NCBI RefSeq assembly: GCF_020439865.1
Contig: NZ_JAGRPF010000028.1
Location: 1-59,204, forward strand
Reading direction: 5' to 3'
Length of the DNA stretch: 59,204 bases
Source: Prosthecobacter sp.
GTDB taxonomy: Bacteria; Verrucomicrobiota; Verrucomicrobiia; Verrucomicrobiales; Verrucomicrobiaceae
Below the pieces are notes generated by a model that had not been told where the DNA came from, made no database searches, and saw only the letters and a list, made by a program, of their open reading frames with translations. The stretch's first letter is position 1. Every line of letters starts with the position of its first letter. Shown one piece after another: positions 26,659 to 35,724 of the stretch. The translations under genes and the position numbers were made by a program.

Positions 26659-29214
26659 ATGCATCTCCGCACCCTCTTCCTCGTCACCGCTGTCAGTGTT
26701 CGCTGCCTGCTGGCCGACGACGCCCAAGATTTTCCGCCCATGCCTCCCGTAAAGCCGCTGACGGCTGCGGAGGAGGCGAAGACCTTTCTGCTGCCGCCGG
26801 GCTACCACATGGAGCTCATCCTTTCGGAGCCGGACATCACGGAGCCGGTTTGCATGGCCTTCGATGGCAACGGGCGGCTCTACGTCGCGGAGATGAGCAG
26901 CTACATGCGCGACATCGACGGCTCGAACGAACTCGTGAGCACGAGCCGCGTTTCAGTGCATTGGTCGAGCAAGGGCGATGGCAAATACGACATGCATCGC
27001 GTCTTTGCCGACAAACTGAAGCTCCCGCGCCTGCTGCTGCCGCTGGCGGACGGCGTGCTCATCGGCGAGACCGACACAAATGACATCTATCTCTACAAGG
27101 ACACGAATGGCGATGGCGTGAGCGATGAGAAGAAACCTGTGTATCAGGGCGGACCGCGCGGCGGCAATCTGGAGCATCAGCCGAGCGGCATGACGTGGGC
27201 GCTCGACAACTGGATCTACACCGCCGTGAACAACTACCGCCTCCGCTGGAAGGACGGCCAGCTCATCAAGCAGGACATTCCGGGCAATGGCGGCCAGTGG
27301 GGCGCCACGCAGGATGACGAGGGCAAGTTCTGGGTCGTGAACGCTGGTGGCGAGAAAGGCCCGCTCAATTTCCAAAACCACATCCTTTACGGCCAGTCGT
27401 TCGCGCGTGCGCAGTTCGAGCCCGGCTTTGAAGTCGTGTGGCCGGCGATGGGTTTGCGCGACTACCAGGGCGGCCCCGGCAAGTCGCGTGATGACAACAC
27501 GCTGAATCATTTCACCGCGACCTGTGGTGGCGAGATCTATCGCGGCGATCAACTGCCGGCCGAGTTGAAGGGCGGTCTGTTCTTTGGCGAGCCCGTGGGC
27601 CGCCTCGTGCGCCAGACGAAGATCGAGGTCGCCGATGGCATCACCATTCTGCACAATCCGTATCCGCAGAGCGAGTTTCTGCGCAGCACGGACGCGTGCT
27701 TCCGGCCCGTGGACATGAAGACCGCGCCCGACGGCACGCTCTTCATCTGCGACATGTATCGCGGCATCATCCAGGAGGGAAACTGGACGCGCGAAGGAAG
27801 CTACCTGCGCAAGGTGATCCTGCAGTACGGCATGGAGAAGATCATCAACTGCGGCCGCGTGTGGCGTCTCGTGCATGACACGACCAAGCCTGTGCCTGCA
27901 CCGAAGCTGCTCGAAGCCACGCCCGCTCAGCTTGTCGAAACACTCGCGCATCCGAACGGTTGGTATCGTGACACCGCGCAGAAGCTGCTCGTCTTGAAGC
28001 AGGATCAAAGCGTCGTGCCCGCGCTCGTCGCGATGCTTCAGAAAAATGACAGCGCGCTCGCCCGCATTCACGCGTTGTGGACGCTCGAAGGACTCGGCGC
28101 TCTCACCAGCGAACACGTGCGCATTGCGTTGAAGGACGCCTCGCCCGTGCTGCGCAAAGCTGGCATCCGCGCCAGCGAATCGCTCACGGATGAGTCGCTC
28201 GTGGCCGACGTCACCGCTTTGACGAAGGACAGCGATCCCAGCGTCATCATCCAGGCGCTGCTCACGGCGAAGCAGATGAAGTGGAAGGATTACGCGAAGC
28301 TCATCAACTTCGCCGCGCTCAGCACGCCGTCGAAAGGTGTCAAAGAAATGGCCGGGCAGATGCTCAACAGCCAGATCAATTTCCCGCGCGAGTTCAGCAA
28401 CGCACAGAAGGATCAGATGCGCCGCGGCCAGGCCATCTATCAGGAGCTGTGCTTCACCTGCCACGGACTCGACGGCAAAGGCACCGCCATCGACGGTCTG
28501 CCGACCGGCATGACGCTCGCGCCTGCGCTTGCAGGCTCGAAAACTGCCGTGAAGAGCGACTTCATCCTGCGCGTGCTGCTCCACGGCCTCTCCGGACCGG
28601 TGAATGGCAAGACGTATCAGGCGCAGATGATCCCGATGGCGAACAACACGGACGAATGGCTCGCCGACATTGCCAGCTACGTGCGCAAGAGTTTTGGCAA
28701 CAGCGGCCGCTTCATCGACAAAAACGAAGTCGCCAAACTGCGCAAGGAACTCGCCTCGCGCACCACGCCGTGGACCGAGCCCGAGCTCCGCAGCTTCGGC
28801 CCGCAGCCACTGGAGAACCGCAAGGAATGGAAGCTCACCTCCAGCCACAACGACAAGGAACTCGCCCGGGCTGTTGACGGCAATCTCGAAACTCGCTGGG
28901 ACACGCACACGCCTCAGAAGCCCGGCATGTGGGTGCAGATCGAACTGCCGCAGGCCGCCGACATAGCCGGCCTCGTCCTCGACACTGGCAGCTCCCGTGG
29001 CGACTGGCCGCGCGGCTGGAAGATCGAAGTGTCCATGAACGGCAGCGAGTGGGAAAAACCCGTCCTCGAAGGTAAAAGCGACACGAGCGTCACCGAATTC
29101 ATGTTTCCCAAGCAGGTGAAAGCAAAGTTCATCCGCATCACCGACACCGGAAGCGTGAAGGGACTCTTCTGGTCGATTCACGAGCTGGATGTGCTGGGGG
29201 CGGTGAAGAAATGA
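26659..29214 (+). CDS. PVC-type dehydrogenase with HEAT repeats, cytochrome c site and discoidin-like domain
   Basis: 851 residues from the ATG at 26659, which gives signal peptide MHLRTLFLVTAVSVRCLLA. The domains in order are: a beta-propeller of the PVC membrane-bound dehydrogenase type (about 45-430; MAFDGNGRLYVAEMSSYM, GMTWALDNWIY); HEAT-like repeats (about 440-570); a cytochrome c domain with C598-F-T-C601-H602 and a later Met-rich segment (QAQMIPMANN); and a C-terminal F5/8-type (discoidin-like) domain (about 710-850; VDGNLETRWDTH). Likely a periplasmic sugar- or alcohol-oxidising protein that passes electrons to its haem. The substrate is unknown. Confidence 0.9.
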   Translation: MHLRTLFLVTAVSVRCLLADDAQDFPPMPPVKPLTAAEEAKTFLLPPGYHMELILSEPDITEPVCMAFDGNGRLYVAEMSSYMRDIDGSNELVSTSRVSVHWSSKGDGKYDMHRVFADKLKLPRLLLPLADGVLIGETDTNDIYLYKDTNGDGVSDEKKPVYQGGPRGGNLEHQPSGMTWALDNWIYTAVNNYRLRWKDGQLIKQDIPGNGGQWGATQDDEGKFWVVNAGGEKGPLNFQNHILYGQSFARAQFEPGFEVVWPAMGLRDYQGGPGKSRDDNTLNHFTATCGGEIYRGDQLPAELKGGLFFGEPVGRLVRQTKIEVADGITILHNPYPQSEFLRSTDACFRPVDMKTAPDGTLFICDMYRGIIQEGNWTREGSYLRKVILQYGMEKIINCGRVWRLVHDTTKPVPAPKLLEATPAQLVETLAHPNGWYRDTAQKLLVLKQDQSVVPALVAMLQKNDSALARIHALWTLEGLGALTSEHVRIALKDASPVLRKAGIRASESLTDESLVADVTALTKDSDPSVIIQALLTAKQMKWKDYAKLINFAALSTPSKGVKEMAGQMLNSQINFPREFSNAQKDQMRRGQAIYQELCFTCHGLDGKGTAIDGLPTGMTLAPALAGSKTAVKSDFILRVLLHGLSGPVNGKTYQAQMIPMANNTDEWLADIASYVRKSFGNSGRFIDKNEVAKLRKELASRTTPWTEPELRSFGPQPLENRKEWKLTSSHNDKELARAVDGNLETRWDTHTPQKPGMWVQIELPQAADIAGLVLDTGSSRGDWPRGWKIEVSMNGSEWEKPVLEGKSDTSVTEFMFPKQVKAKFIRITDTGSVKGLFWSIHELDVLGAVKK

Positions 29215-29226
29215 GACAATGCAACG

Positions 29227-29952
29227 CTATGAATCTTTGCGCTGGTGAATGGCTTTCCCCAGCGCAAGGAGAATCTGGCTCACATATGGGATTTGCCGGG
29301 CTTCTTCGACGATAAGCTTCATCTCTCCTTTTTCGTTGATGGAGTAACTGCCCAACTTGAGCTGATCAGCTTGTGAAGACGCGAAAAAGCTAAACAGAAT
29401 GCCATTGATAATGATTCGGTAAACGGTGCAGCCATTTACTCGGATCTTGTCCGGCGGCATCAACCATCCTGAATCATAATGTCCATCAATCAAAACCGGG
29501 CACAGCAGACACGGAAATTCATCTGATGTGAGTGGGTCTGATGTTAACAAGCACTCTCTAAGACGAGCTTCAAGCGGCCCCAGATTTACTTCTTTCCAGA
29601 AATCTCCTTTTGCGACGCTCATGCGCCACAACAATGAGAAGAGGAAGAGTTTGAACTTGGGGTAGTCGATTCCTTTGAGGTGGATGGTCTTTTCTGTCTT
29701 TGAATGCAGCTTCGCAGTGTCGCCAAAGAGAACCCGGAAAGAATAATCTTCCCAACCTGAAAACAAGATTTCGCACGCGTCACATAGCAGCTCTTCACGA
29801 AGTCCCTTTTGGACGTATCTGTCGCGTTTATGTGGATTGGACGAAATGGTGAGCAGCCTATGTTTAGGGTCGTAGATTGGCTTGTACTGAAACTCGGGAA
29901 TGATGTGCGAGTTCCGCAACGGATTCAGGGAATGACATAACGCGCATTTCAT
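29227..29952 (-). CDS. HNH-like zinc-finger protein of unknown function, AT-rich
   Basis: 241 residues. The N-terminus has CALC, then NSHIIPEF and later LLCDAC. This arrangement of two CxxC pairs around a conserved H-I-I-P-E-F resembles an HNH/zinc-finger nuclease core (compare the CxxC...HxIPEF proteins found on mobile elements). A third cysteine pair (CLLC) lies near residue 148. I cannot confirm a catalytic metal site and do not claim nuclease activity. The gene is visibly AT-richer than both neighbours, and its codon use differs in the same way as the zinc-ribbon gene at 2281, pointing to recent acquisition. No integrase or repeats border it. Confidence 0.7.
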   Translation of the reverse strand: MKCALCHSLNPLRNSHIIPEFQYKPIYDPKHRLLTISSNPHKRDRYVQKGLREELLCDACEILFSGWEDYSFRVLFGDTAKLHSKTEKTIHLKGIDYPKFKLFLFSLLWRMSVAKGDFWKEVNLGPLEARLRECLLTSDPLTSDEFPCLLCPVLIDGHYDSGWLMPPDKIRVNGCTVYRIIINGILFSFFASSQADQLKLGSYSINEKGEMKLIVEEARQIPYVSQILLALGKAIHQRKDS

Positions 29953-30098
29953 TCATCGAGTTTTAGCATGAACCAGGCAGGCTGCTAAGAGCCAATTGCT
30001 CCCTCTTGGGGGTGCGGTGGAGCGCCGTCGGAACAACGTTGACGATGCCTTGCATCCGCGGACGAACCGCGATAACTGCTCCCGTGTCTCCGCGATTC

Positions 30099-31064
30099 AT
30101 GAAGCAGTTGGTTCACTTCCTCGGCGCCGTCCTGTTGCTCGCAGGCGCAACCGGATGCAAGCGCGCTCCCAGTCATCTGCTGCAAGGCTATGCCGAGGGC
30201 GAGTTTGTTTATGTCTCGTCTCCTCTGCCCGGCAAGCTGACGAAGCTGTCGGTGCAGCGAGGACAGAAGGTGGACAAAGGGGATGCGTTGTTCGCGCTCG
30301 AAAGCGTGGCCGAAACCGCGGCACGTGATGAGGCAACCCACCGGCTGGCGCAGGCGAAGGCCACGCTGGAAGATGCTAGGAAAGGTCGGCGGCCCACTGA
30401 GATGGAGTCGCTCAACGCGCAATTGAAGCAGGCGCAGGAAGCGATGTCGTTTTCGTTGTCGGAACAGGTGAGGCAGGAGGCGCTGCGCAAGACAGGAGCC
30501 GTTGCCGTGGAGAGCATCGACAAGGCGCGCAGCCTGTTCACGCAGGACAAGGAACGCGTGGCTCAACTGGAGGCCGACATCAAGACCGCGGAGCTTGGAC
30601 TGCGCAGCGATGCGGTCAGCGCACTGGAATTTGAAGTCAAAGCGCGGACCGAGGCGCTGGCGAAGGCGGAGTGGGATCTCTCGCAGAAGCAGCAGAAGTC
30701 GCCAGCTGCGGGTTCGGTGTATGACACGCTGTATCGTGAGGGCGAATTCGTCGCCGCCGGGCGTCCCGTAGTCTCGCTGCTGCCGCCTGCGAACATGAAG
30801 GTGCGCGCGTTTGTGTCCGAGACGAAACTGGTGACGTTGCATCCCGGCGATGCGGCCAAGGTGCATGTCGATGGTCTTGCGGAGCCGATCACGGGCAAGG
30901 TGAGCTTCATCTCGCCGCACGCGGAGTACACGCCGCCGGTGATCTACAGCCAGGAGAACCGCAGCAAGCTCGTGTTCATGATCGAACTGCGTTTTGAAGA
31001 CGCGGATGCGGTGAAGCTGCATCCCGGACAGCCGGTGGACGTCGAATTTCCGCATGAGCCATGA
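30099..31064 (+). CDS. HlyD-family periplasmic adaptor lipoprotein (YbhG-like)
   Basis: 321 residues from the ATG at 30099. Lipoprotein signal with lipobox ATGC (Cys20), then a membrane-fusion adaptor: a lipoyl-like half-motif (EFVYVSSPLPGKLTKLSVQRGQKVDKGD), a long alpha-helical hairpin (about 85-215) and a closing barrel (AAGSVYDTLYREGEFV). It would connect the ABC-2 exporter to an outer membrane channel. The next gene overlaps by 4 bp (ATGA), and the one after that does the same. The three-gene order adaptor-ATPase-permease matches the E. coli ybhGFSR type of drug/metabolite exporter, here with one permease. Confidence 0.9.
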   Translation: MKQLVHFLGAVLLLAGATGCKRAPSHLLQGYAEGEFVYVSSPLPGKLTKLSVQRGQKVDKGDALFALESVAETAARDEATHRLAQAKATLEDARKGRRPTEMESLNAQLKQAQEAMSFSLSEQVRQEALRKTGAVAVESIDKARSLFTQDKERVAQLEADIKTAELGLRSDAVSALEFEVKARTEALAKAEWDLSQKQQKSPAAGSVYDTLYREGEFVAAGRPVVSLLPPANMKVRAFVSETKLVTLHPGDAAKVHVDGLAEPITGKVSFISPHAEYTPPVIYSQENRSKLVFMIELRFEDADAVKLHPGQPVDVEFPHEP

Positions 31065-31984
31065 ACGGCGACCTCGCGATCGACGTGAAAGGCATGACGA
31101 AGCGCTTCGGGACGCGCACGGTCGTGAACGGCATCGATCTTCAGGTCCGCTCCGGTGAGATCTACGGGTTCCTCGGCCCGAATGGCAGCGGCAAGACCAC
31201 CTTCATCCGCATGCTGTGCGGCCTGCTGAACGCGGACGCCGGCAGCGGCACCTGTCTCGGCTTTGACGTGATCAAGGAGAGCGAGGCGATCAAAACGCAG
31301 GTCGGATACATGACACAGCGCTTCAGCTTCTACGAAGACCTGAGCATCCGCGAAAACCTCGACTTCGTCGCACGCATGTATGGCGTGAAGCATCGGCGCG
31401 CGGCCGTGGACGCGTCCATCGAGCAGCTTGGCCTTGCGGGGCGCGAACGGCAGCTCGCGGGACAATTGTCGGGCGGCTGGAAGCAACGCCTCGCACTCGC
31501 GGCGTGTTTGATTCATTCGCCAAAACTGCTGTTGCTCGACGAACCCACCGCAGGCGTCGATCCGAAGGCGCGACGCGATTTTTGGGAGCAGATTCACCGG
31601 TTGGCCGCCAAAGGGCTCACGTTTCTCATCACGACGCATTACATGGATGAAGCGGAGCGCTGCCACCGGCTGGCCTATCTCGCCTACGGTAACCTGCTCA
31701 CGCACGGCACCGTCGCGGAGGTGATCGACGGCGCGAAGCTCACGACATGGGCGGTGCGTGGCACCGATCTGCTGAACCTCGCTGAAAAACTGCGCCAGTG
31801 CCCGGGCGTGCATCAGGCCGTTGCGTTTGGCACGTCGCTGCATGTCAGCGGCGGCGATGCGACCGCGCTGGAGCAGGCCATCGCGCCTTTCCGCAGCGAT
31901 TACGAATGGACGCTGATCCGTGCCTGCCTCGAGGACGTGTTCATTCACCTGATGGATCAATCGAAGGACAACTTCGCCGCATGA
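31061..31984 (+). CDS. ABC transporter ATP-binding protein (YbhF-like)
   Basis: 307 residues and one nucleotide-binding domain. Walker A is GPNGSGKTT (about 39-47), followed by the signature LSGGWKQRLALAA and Walker B LLLLDEPTAGVD with the switch His in TTHYMDEAER. The C-terminal extension (about 225-307) is typical of ABC-2 exporter ATPases such as DrrA and YbhF. The GG-W form of the signature (LSGGWKQ) is common in this subfamily. Overlaps both neighbours by ATGA, so translation of all three proteins is coupled. Confidence 0.94.
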   Translation: MNGDLAIDVKGMTKRFGTRTVVNGIDLQVRSGEIYGFLGPNGSGKTTFIRMLCGLLNADAGSGTCLGFDVIKESEAIKTQVGYMTQRFSFYEDLSIRENLDFVARMYGVKHRRAAVDASIEQLGLAGRERQLAGQLSGGWKQRLALAACLIHSPKLLLLDEPTAGVDPKARRDFWEQIHRLAAKGLTFLITTHYMDEAERCHRLAYLAYGNLLTHGTVAEVIDGAKLTTWAVRGTDLLNLAEKLRQCPGVHQAVAFGTSLHVSGGDATALEQAIAPFRSDYEWTLIRACLEDVFIHLMDQSKDNFAA

Positions 31985-33117
31985 GCCATCGATTCTCCAT
32001 CACCCGCTTCCTCGCGATCATCACCAAGGAGTTCATCCAGATGCGTCGTGACCGCGTGACCTTCGGCATGATGGTCGGCATTCCGATGCTGCAGCTTTTG
32101 CTCTTCGGCTATGCGATCAATTCGGATCCGAAAGACCTGCCGGCCGCCGTGCTGATGAACGACAACGGCCCGCAGGCGCGTACGCTGCTCGGCGCTATCC
32201 GCAACAGCAGCTACTACAAGTTCGTGAAGCAGCTGCACAGCGAAGACGAGGCGCGTGAGGTGCTGGAGCACGGCGAGGTTCAGTTCGTCATCACCATCCC
32301 GCAGGATTTCTCGCGCGACCTCCTGCGCGGCGACAAACCCGCGCTCCTCGTTGAAGCAGACGCCACCGATCCCGCCGCGACGAGCAACGCCATCGGCACC
32401 GTGCGCACGCTGATAAACTCCGCGTTGCAGAACGACCTCAAAGGACCGCTCGCCTACCTCGCCCAGACCGACGTGCCCGTCGATCTCCGCGTGCATGCGC
32501 TCTACAATCCTGAAGCCATCACGCAGTACAACATCGTACCCGGTCTCATGGGCGTGGTGCTCACGATGACGATGGTCATGATCACCGCGCTCGCCATCAC
32601 GCGCGAACGCGAGCGCGGCACGATGGAAAACCTGCTCTCGATGCCCACGCGCCCGTTCGAAGTGCTGCTCGGGAAAATCATTCCCTACATGCTCGTCGGC
32701 TACATTCAGGTCGTGCTCATTCTCGTCGCCGCGCACTTCCTGTTTCACGTGCCGATGGTCGGCAATCTGGGCCTGCTCTTCGCCGCCGCGTTTGTCTTCA
32801 TCGCCGCGAATCTCGCCGTCGGCATCACCTTCTCGACCGTCTCCACGAACCAGCTTCAGGCGGTGCAGGGTTCGTTCTTTTTTTTCCTGCCCTCGCTGCT
32901 GCTCTCCGGATTCATGTTTCCCTTCCGTGGCATGCCGCAGTGGGCGCAAAACATCGGCGAAGTACTGCCGCTCACCCATTTCCTGCGTATCGTGCGCGGC
33001 GTGCTGCTGAAGGGAAACACCTTCACCGACATCTCGTTGGAACTCTGGCACATCTCGATGTTCGCCATCGTCGCCCTGATCATCGGCGTGCTGCGCTACC
33101 GGCGGACGCTGGACTGA
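31981..33117 (+). CDS. ABC-2 type permease (YbhS/YbhR-like)
   Basis: 378 residues from the ATG at 31981. One N-terminal helix (MLQLLLFGYAI) precedes a large extracytoplasmic domain (about 55-185), followed by five C-terminal transmembrane helices. The family pattern of FGMMVGIPMLQLLLFGYAI, ITRERERGTMENLLSMP and LLSGFMFPFRGMPQWAQ is that of ABC-2 drug/metabolite exporters. It completes the exporter with the adaptor and ATPase encoded upstream. An outer membrane TolC-like partner is not in this window. Confidence 0.93.
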   Translation: MSHRFSITRFLAIITKEFIQMRRDRVTFGMMVGIPMLQLLLFGYAINSDPKDLPAAVLMNDNGPQARTLLGAIRNSSYYKFVKQLHSEDEAREVLEHGEVQFVITIPQDFSRDLLRGDKPALLVEADATDPAATSNAIGTVRTLINSALQNDLKGPLAYLAQTDVPVDLRVHALYNPEAITQYNIVPGLMGVVLTMTMVMITALAITRERERGTMENLLSMPTRPFEVLLGKIIPYMLVGYIQVVLILVAAHFLFHVPMVGNLGLLFAAAFVFIAANLAVGITFSTVSTNQLQAVQGSFFFFLPSLLLSGFMFPFRGMPQWAQNIGEVLPLTHFLRIVRGVLLKGNTFTDISLELWHISMFAIVALIIGVLRYRRTLD

Positions 33118-33119
33118 TG

Positions 33120-34085
33120 CTAGACCCTCAGCTTGTAAAACCGGATCGCATTCGAAGACCACAGTTTGCGTTGCTCGCTGGCGGGTCGTGAGGAGACGAT
33201 CTGTTTCAACGCATCGACCCAGCCGCGCACGGGGCTGCCGAGGAGGCAGACGGGCCAGTCGCCGCCAAAGAAGACACGATCGGGACCGAAGGCGTCGAGG
33301 CAGTGATTCACGACCGGCGCGAGGTTTTCCGCATGCCATTTCCCCGGCGGCACGAAGGCGACGATGCCGCTGATCTTGCACATGACATCGGCGCGCGCGG
33401 CGGCGACGGCATCGATACCGCGTTTCCAGCCGTCGATGGTGCAGGTGCGCTTCAAGCCGGGGCCGAGTTTTGAATTGAAGGCCTTGGGATCACCGTTGCC
33501 GCAGTGGTCGAGCACGAAGGGCGTGTCCGGGCACTGCTTGATGAGCTTCGCGCCGTCCTCCAGTTCCATCGGACGCATCGTGAGCTCGAAATTGAGGCCG
33601 TGTTTGCCGAGCGTCTGAATGCCGCGCACGAAATCGTTGCCCAAGCAGAAGCCTGCGGGGGTGGAATCGCCATGCAGCACCTGGCGCAGGCCTTTGACGA
33701 TGCCGTTCCCCGCGTAGCGCTTCACATAGCTTTCGAAATCCGCCGATGCAGGCCGTCCGCCGATCGTCGCGGCGATGGTCGGTGTGTTCTTCGCGCGGCA
33801 TTGCGCGACGATGCCATCGGCTTCCTTGATGTGATCGCCCGGGGCCACATCGACCTCCATGTAAATGGCCTTCACGTTGAGGCCGGCGGTGGCCTTCAAG
33901 TAGTCGGCGGTGACGTAATCATGGCGCAACACCTCCGGCGCACCTTTGAGCCACGGCGGATTCATCACGTGGCTGTCCCAGAGGTGCTGATGCGTGTCGA
34001 TGATCAGCGAATCGGGCGCGCTCAGTGTGGAGCACGAGGTGAGAGCGGCGGCGGAGGTGGTCTGGAGAAACTGGCGGCGATTCAT
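33120..34085 (-). CDS. Exported amidohydrolase (COG3618-type)
   Basis: 321 residues from the ATG at 34085. The N-terminus MNRRQFLQTTSAAALTSC combines a Tat-like RR motif with a possible lipobox. The amidohydrolase-2 fold starts IIDTHQHLWD (HxH metal motif). The family's central blocks are VLDHCGNGD and FGGDWPVCL near the C-terminus. Characterised COG3618 members include L-fuconolactonase and other sugar-lactone or dicarboxylate hydrolases, so lactone hydrolysis is the most plausible activity. It is divergent from a PQQ-type propeller gene, 95 bp away, and could work with it on oxidised sugars. Confidence 0.86.
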   Translation of the reverse strand: MNRRQFLQTTSAAALTSCSTLSAPDSLIIDTHQHLWDSHVMNPPWLKGAPEVLRHDYVTADYLKATAGLNVKAIYMEVDVAPGDHIKEADGIVAQCRAKNTPTIAATIGGRPASADFESYVKRYAGNGIVKGLRQVLHGDSTPAGFCLGNDFVRGIQTLGKHGLNFELTMRPMELEDGAKLIKQCPDTPFVLDHCGNGDPKAFNSKLGPGLKRTCTIDGWKRGIDAVAAARADVMCKISGIVAFVPPGKWHAENLAPVVNHCLDAFGPDRVFFGGDWPVCLLGSPVRGWVDALKQIVSSRPASEQRKLWSSNAIRFYKLRV

Positions 34086-34180
34086 GGTGGTGGAAGCTGT
34101 ACGAATCCTGAGCGCAGGGATTGTCACCCCGTTTGCAGAGCTTCCGCGCAAAGATCGCGCGCTGGTGCGTTTGATGTCGG

Positions 34181-35647
34181 ATGTCACCCGTCCGAATCGC
34201 CCTCCTCCTGCTGCCGCTTGCCACCTTTGCCGCCGATCAACCGCAGTGGGGGCAGGCGTGGACGAGGAATCTCGTGTCCGACGAGAAGCAGCTGCCGGAC
34301 AGTTTTGATCCCGAGACGAAGCAGCATGTGAAGTGGGTGGTGGACCTCGGCACGCAGACGCACTCGACGCCAATGGTGGCAGGCGGGCGCATTTTCATCG
34401 GCACGAACAATACGAACCCGCGTGATCCGAGGCATGCCGGTGACCGCGGTGTGTTCATGTGTCTGGATGAACAAGACGGGCATCTGCTGTGGCAGCTCGT
34501 GGTGCCGAAGCTGGAGGACGACAAGTACTTCGACTGGCCGGAGACGGGCATGTCCTCCGAGGCCACCGTCGAAGGCGATCGCGCCTACCTGGTGACGAAT
34601 CGCGGTGAAGTCGTATGCCTGGACGTTCACGGTCTGGCGAACGGCAACGACGGTCCGTATCAAGACGAGGGCAAACACATGGCGCTGCGCGGCGAGCCGG
34701 CGATGACGCCCGGACCGCTGGACGCGGACATCGTGTGGATGCTCGACATGAAAGAGGCCTGCGGAATCTGGTGCCATGACAACGCGCACAGTTCGATCCT
34801 CATTCGCGGCGATCATTTGTATGTGAACACCGGCACCGGAGTGGACAACACGCACCGTTTCATCCGCAAACCGGACGCGCCGAGTCTGATCGTGGTGGAC
34901 AAAAACACCGGGAAGTATCTCGCCCGCGACGACGAACACATTTCACCCAACATCTTCCACGCGACGTGGTCGTCGCCGAGCTTCGCGGAGGTCGATGGCA
35001 GGCCGACGATCTTCTTCTGTGGCGGCAACGGCATCACCTACGCCTTTGAAACGCTGGAGAACGCGTCGCCAACCGATGCCGTGGTGACGCTGACGAAGCG
35101 CTGGCAATACGACCTCGATCCCACGGCGCCGAAGACGAAAGTACACTTCTACACGCAGAACCGGCAGGAAGGCCCCAGCAACATCTATGGCATGCCGGTC
35201 ATCGTTGATGGCAAACTCTTCGTCGCCGGCGGTGGCGACGTGTTTTGGGGCAAGAACGAGTGCTGGCTCAAATGCGTCGATCCGCGCGACGGGCAGGAAT
35301 TGTGGAGTCATCCGCTCGGCAAGCACACCCTGACGACAGCCGCCGTGCACGATGGACTCGTGTATGCGACCGACGCGGACGGTGTCGTGCATTGCGTCGA
35401 AGAAAGCACCGGCAAGGGTGTGTGGACGCACGAGATGAACGGCACCTTCTGGGCCTCCCCGATGGTGGCTGACGGCAAGATCTACCTCGGCACACGCAAA
35501 GGAAACTTCTGCGTGTTGGCCGAAGGCCGGGAGAAAAAGGTGCTGTGCAATCTCGAACTCAAAACGCCCATCAGCGCCACCGTCACCGCCGCAAACGGCG
35601 TGGTGTATCTGGCGACGATGAAGCAGCTCTGGGCGTTGCAGCAGTAG
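34181..35647 (+). CDS. Exported PQQ-like beta-propeller protein
   Basis: 488 residues with a signal peptide (MSPVRIALLLLPLATFA). The body is a quinoprotein-type eight-bladed propeller with repeated G-x-x-Y/F-x-G-T and D-x-x-T/D-G-x-x-L/V-W units, for example LDEQDGHLLWQL, LFVAGGGDVFWG, VDPRDGQELWSHPL and GKIYLGTRKGNFCVL. I cannot see the paired Asp/Glu and disulfide of a classic PQQ dehydrogenase, so it may be only a structural propeller. Frequent in Planctomycetes and Verrucomicrobia. Divergent from the amidohydrolase. Confidence 0.86.
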   Translation: MSPVRIALLLLPLATFAADQPQWGQAWTRNLVSDEKQLPDSFDPETKQHVKWVVDLGTQTHSTPMVAGGRIFIGTNNTNPRDPRHAGDRGVFMCLDEQDGHLLWQLVVPKLEDDKYFDWPETGMSSEATVEGDRAYLVTNRGEVVCLDVHGLANGNDGPYQDEGKHMALRGEPAMTPGPLDADIVWMLDMKEACGIWCHDNAHSSILIRGDHLYVNTGTGVDNTHRFIRKPDAPSLIVVDKNTGKYLARDDEHISPNIFHATWSSPSFAEVDGRPTIFFCGGNGITYAFETLENASPTDAVVTLTKRWQYDLDPTAPKTKVHFYTQNRQEGPSNIYGMPVIVDGKLFVAGGGDVFWGKNECWLKCVDPRDGQELWSHPLGKHTLTTAAVHDGLVYATDADGVVHCVEESTGKGVWTHEMNGTFWASPMVADGKIYLGTRKGNFCVLAEGREKKVLCNLELKTPISATVTAANGVVYLATMKQLWALQQ

Positions 35648-35724
35648 CGGCCTGCAATCTGCGCCCGCAAATGGAACGGGCCGGGGTTTGCCAAGCCCCG
35701 TGATCCCGCTAGCGTCCGCGCATC

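Noticed and set aside
26953..29181. 742-codon open frame on the minus strand
   Set aside because: Fully antisense to the PVC dehydrogenase gene, with low-complexity His/Arg/Val-rich translation and no family motif. It is a by-product of GC-rich codon use.
35648..35724. Possible yybP-ykoY manganese riboswitch before terC
   Set aside because: Only 77 bp is available. A GC hairpin (CGGGG...CCCCG) is present, but none of the conserved riboswitch sequence is.
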